This document shows positions 9,605 through 12,082 of a DNA stretch of 12,082 bases, in pieces. Location: NCBI GenBank assembly GCA_026770585.1, contig MU646370.1, positions 489,844 through 501,925 on the forward strand, given 5' to 3'. The position numbers and the translations under genes were made by a program. The notes under the pieces are model-generated. The model saw only the letters and a list, made by a program, of their open reading frames with translations, had not been told where the DNA came from and made no database searches. Within the stretch, counting starts at the first letter, position 1; every line of letters starts with the position of its first letter. The DNA comes from Baffinella frigidus. Its lineage: Eukaryota > Cryptophyceae > Cryptomonadales > Baffinellaceae.

Positions 9605-12082
9605 GTCCCGGATTGTGTTCCGGTTCGTTCCCGCCCAAGGTTAGGGTTGATGGCATACTAGAGCTGATGGACTAGGCCTGATGGACTGAAGCGTTCATAG
9701 AGTAGGGCTGATGCACTAAAGATTAGGGACTTCCCACCAGTCTCGACCGGGGCACTGGCAGGGAATGTGGCTAGTAGGGGACGAGACTGGCACTGCGCCG
9801 CGAGTATTCCCTGACGTGAACGCCCGCCCCCCGCACAGGGCTCGGAGTTCTCGTCGAGCTTCCCCCTGGTGACGCGCACCGGCGCCCCCGTCCTCAACGG
9901 ATCCGGGGAGCAGAGCAGCGTGACGCTCCGCGTGAAGTACCCGCGCTTCCCCGGGCGGTTCGGCCCCGCGTTGGGACTCGAGATGCGCGAGCATCCGGAG
10001 GTGCACCTCGGTGGCCGGGATGCCCCTATGGACCCCGCGCCCGCGCCCGCGCCCCCCTTACAGCTGCTCACCCCACAGCACCCTCACCCCGAGCAGCCTT
10101 CCCCCGACCACCCCGAGCAGCCGCACGGCGTCCAGCCATCCTCCTCCACCGCCGGAAAGGGCCGGGGGGCGGACGTGGCGATGCAAGAGGAAGACGACGG
10201 TGCGCATCCTGGGGGCGATGGCGCGAAGGAAGCGTCACGGGGGGGTGCGGAGACGCATCCGGCGAGAGACCGAGATGCACCGCGGGGTGAGGAGGGAGGA
10301 GCAGCGGCACAGGCGGAGCAGGGCACGCCGGAGAAGAAACACAAGGGGACGTTCCTAGGAGGGTTGAACCGGCTGTTCCACCGTGGGAGGGCGGAGGCAG
10401 GCAAGGGCGCGGCGCCGCACGACCATGCCACAGGAGGCCCGGTGGGGAACACTGCGTCCCCTCCGTCGTCTCGGACGGGAGGCGGGCGAGACGCGGGGGG
10501 GGGGGCGGAGCCAGTGAGGGGCGCGGCGGAGGAGGGAGAGGGTGGGGGCGCAAACATATCCCGAGATGATGGGGGCGTCAACCGATCCGCGTCGCCTGTC
10601 CGGGGGCGTCAGGACGCCTCTCCAGAGCCAGAGGGCGGGGGAGCCAACAGCTTCGGGTTGCATCTCCGGGGATTCTCGTCGGCGCTGCATTCCAACAAGA
10701 TGGCGCGCCTGCGGCATGACCACCATCTTCCGGGGCGAGGTTCGCGCGAGCCCTCTGTCGAGAGCGCGCCTGCAGGTCCTAGCTCTCTCTCTGTCTATTC
10801 AGGCTCACCAATTTGGTGAGCCTTTCGCCTCAAAGTTGACGAATTCGTGCCACAAATCCAGCATGCCAACTTGTGAATAGTCGGTTAACACGAGTGAGGC
10901 ACATCTAGAGGTCTCTGCGGCCCTCCTCCCTTGGATTGTGGTGTGAATGGTGCCACTGTCGGCCCGTCATCTTTTCAGTTTTATGAGAAGGCGGATTGGT
11001 TGGAACATGCGTTGCGATTTGGTCGCAAGGTGTGTTGATAATTTGGAACATGAGTTGAGCATTGTTTGGAACATGCGTTGAGATCTCTGCATTCGATGCA
11101 GATGATGGTGGAGCAGCGGCGCGCGAGGTGTCTCCTTCGAAGACAGGGGCTGTCGCCCCAGCAGCGACTGGGTACTTCAGTTATCAAGGAGAGACTCAGG
11201 GACGCAGCGAGGCACGCGGTGGTGAAGCAGCGTGGGAGGATGGCAGGGCAACTGGAGGGGGGGCGGCGATTACTTCGGAGCGAGGACGTGGGGGAGCGCG
11301 AGCGGGCAAGGATGATGCTGGTCGAAGTGATGCGGCTGGAGGGACGGGTCTAGAGGATGCGCCGGCGAGGGAGAGGGATGTTGCTGTGACGATCAGAGCC
11401 ACGGATGGAGCGGGCAAGCCGGCTCCTGGGACTGAGTCAAAAAGGGGAGGAGTTCAGCCGGTGCCTGGGACCGACTTAGAAAGTGTCGCGGAGATGGGAG
11501 GGGGTCGTGCGGTGGAGAGCAAGGAGAACAGAGGAGTGGAGCAAGCAAGCGAGGTGTCTCCCAAGAGACAATCGGCGGGCAAGAGGTTCCTGAGCGCGTT
11601 GACCTCTCCGTTCCACCGCGCCAAGGGCAATCAGAAGGGAGGGGATTCACATCCCCCCATGGATGGGGGGGATGTTCTCTCGATGCAAAACGCAGAAGAT
11701 GTGGATTTTGCGCTGCCGAACGCAAGAGAGGTCGAGGAGGGAGGGCAGGCCCGGGCAGGAGGAGCTGGTGAGGCGTCAGGCGCTCGCGTGGGCCCTTCAC
11801 CTGCAGCAGGCAGCGCAGGCGCATCGGGAAACTTCCGCGCTCCAGGCAACTCCGACGCACCGGACACCTCCGGCGACGCGGCACGGGGGGGGGCGACATC
11901 GCGCGCGCGCGCAGCCCCGTCCGTACCACAGCGGGACGTAAGCGCCGTAGGCCTGACGAAAGCCCCGTCGCTCCGCTCGTCTGGGAGCATCTCGCTCACC
12001 CCGAGCTTCGTGTCCCCCCCGCCTGCGTCCCCGACCCAGCATCAGCGTCCGGGGGAGTCGCCCCCCCCCCCCCCCCCCCCCT
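9194..12082 (+). CDS. C2-like domain protein with long disordered tail, 5' part, runs off right edge
   Basis: Three exons (9194-9604, 9839-10775, 11102-12082+) join to about 776 codons with no stop. The start ATG has A at -3 (TACCATGT). Residues 8-175 alternate beta-strand-like blocks typical of C2 folds: PEVTVLSAAIPAL, DTVAVGVSA, APEWNQTVQFDYTITL (the position of the C2 N-P-x-W-N-E motif), RVMLSVVVF, SEFSSSFPL, SSVTLRVKYP. Calcium-binding Asp residues are not evident, so it may be a non-calcium C2 domain. After residue ~190 the chain is Pro/Gly/Ala/Ser/Glu-rich and probably disordered, with FLxxLxxxFHR in both exon 2 and exon 3. No enzyme domain is seen. The gene is divergent from TYW1. The C2 call is from pattern, not a search. 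Confidence 0.7.
9605..9838 (+). other. Intron 1 of C2-like gene with short tandem repeats
   Basis: A 234-nt GT-AG intron. It contains AGAGCTGATGGACTAGGCCT, GATGGACTGAAG and GGGCTGATGCACTA, a degenerate 14-15-nt tandem repeat (about 9657-9725), and a heptamer AGGTTAGGGTT near the donor. The 3' end is CTGACGTGAACGCCCGCCCC then CCGCACAG, with a good branch site and pyrimidine tract. Confidence 0.7.
9839..10775 (+). CDS. C2-like gene exon 2: last C2 strands and low-complexity tail
   Basis: 312 codons plus one base. It begins GSEFSSSFPLVTRTG, closes the C2-like fold at SSVTLRVKYPRFPG, then runs into PAPAPAPP, HPEQP repeats and acidic, Gly-rich segments. At 10352-10384 is FLGGLNRLFHR after KKHKGT, the only ordered-looking, amphipathic basic segment in the tail. 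The donor is CCTGCAG|GTCCTAG (phase 1); an alternative at CGAG|GTTCGC (10739) is also phase 1. Without splicing the frame stops at 10819. Confidence 0.7.
10776..11101 (+). other. Intron 2 of C2-like gene
   Basis: About 326 nt. It starts GTCCTAG, a C/T-rich stretch, and a small palindrome GGCTCACCAATTTGGTGAGCC (10801-10821). Toward its 3' end TTGGAACATGCGTTG occurs three times with small changes (about 11000, 11042, 11066). It ends TTCGATGCAG. A different splice pattern using TTTG|GTGAGC (10813) would create a stop on joining to exon 3. Confidence 0.6.
10801..10821. repeat. 21-bp palindrome
   Basis: GGCTCACCAATTTGGTGAGCC region: 9-10-nt arms that pair (GGCTCACCAA with TTGGTGAGCC). It sits next to the cryptic donor TTTG|GTGAGC in intron 2 of the C2-like gene. 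Confidence 0.8.
11102..12082 (+). CDS. C2-like gene exon 3: long open low-complexity frame to window edge
   Basis: The frame with codons starting at 11104 stays open for 326 codons to the edge. It starts DDGGAAAREVSPSKTGAVAP, contains EVSPKRQSAGK, then FLSALTSPFHR at 11587-11619, and continues Ser/Pro/Gly/Ala-rich to a Pro run encoded by the terminal C tract. The phase 1 join to exon 2 gives Asp. The FLxxLxxxFHR match to exon 2 (FLGGLNRLFHR) supports both belonging to one gene. A shorter overlapping frame (11066-11353) is rejected. Confidence 0.65.
12061..12082. repeat. Terminal 21-base C homopolymer
   Basis: The window ends in 21 C and a T, after other C runs (12016-12021). In frame it would encode poly-Pro, but long C runs are error-prone in sequencing and assembly, so length and frame after this point are unreliable. 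Confidence 0.9.

Noticed and set aside
10068-10581. Two ~160-codon minus-strand Pro-rich frames
   Set aside because: They are antisense to the GC-rich low-complexity exon 2 of the C2-like gene; open frames on both strands are expected from the base composition.
11066-11353. 95-codon plus frame beginning MEHALRSLHSMQ
   Set aside because: It overlaps the much longer open exon 3 frame and begins within intron-like repeats (TTGGAACATG).

Overview
This window is eukaryotic nuclear DNA. Its genes are split by GT-AG introns with pyrimidine-rich 3' ends, there is no bacterial-style operon or ribosome-binding-site layout, and the introns carry degenerate telomere-like heptamers of the TTTAGGG type. 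GC-rich exons, heptamer-rich introns and a plant/alga-type telomere motif suggest a protist or unicellular alga, but I cannot name the organism.

Left two thirds (207-8484, minus strand): the 5' part of a gene for TYW1, the flavodoxin/radical-SAM enzyme that makes the tricyclic wybutosine base of tRNA-Phe. No single open frame shows it. I assembled 12 exons whose phases agree at every junction; their total is 1326 nt, or 442 codons. They encode an N-terminal membrane anchor, three Cys-Cys pairs in a Gly-rich stretch, a complete FMN-binding flavodoxin-like domain, an acidic linker with DLEDLG, and the conserved lead-in to the radical-SAM core (GYKLVGSHSGVKLCRW, then GCYKHTFYGI). The catalytic CX3CX2C cluster would begin in the next exon, beyond the left edge.

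The unusual part is what fills the introns. Next to exons 7, 8, 10, 11 and 12 lie partial, decayed copies of the same exon. Upstream copies carry the 3' splice site plus the start of the exon; downstream copies carry the end of the exon plus the 5' splice site. Exon 9 has short inverted copies instead. Two near-identical 248-bp tandem units, palindromes abutting the exon 8 acceptors, a 150-bp fold-back (MITE-like) element, a 90-nt perfect-type hairpin, a 100-nt homopurine tract and telomere-like heptamer runs add to this. The effect weakens toward the 5' end of the gene.

Middle (8485-9193): a divergent intergenic region. It holds a possible two-exon micro-ORF on the minus strand (8615-8807, 37 codons) that is either a tiny gene or a spliced upstream ORF of TYW1.

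Right (9194 to the end, plus strand): a second spliced gene, divergent from TYW1 and running off the right edge. Its N-terminal ~175 residues look like a C2-type beta-sandwich. The rest is a very long disordered Pro/Gly/Ser/Glu-rich tail in which the motif FLxxLxxxFHR occurs twice, once in exon 2 and once in exon 3. The window ends in a 21-base C run.
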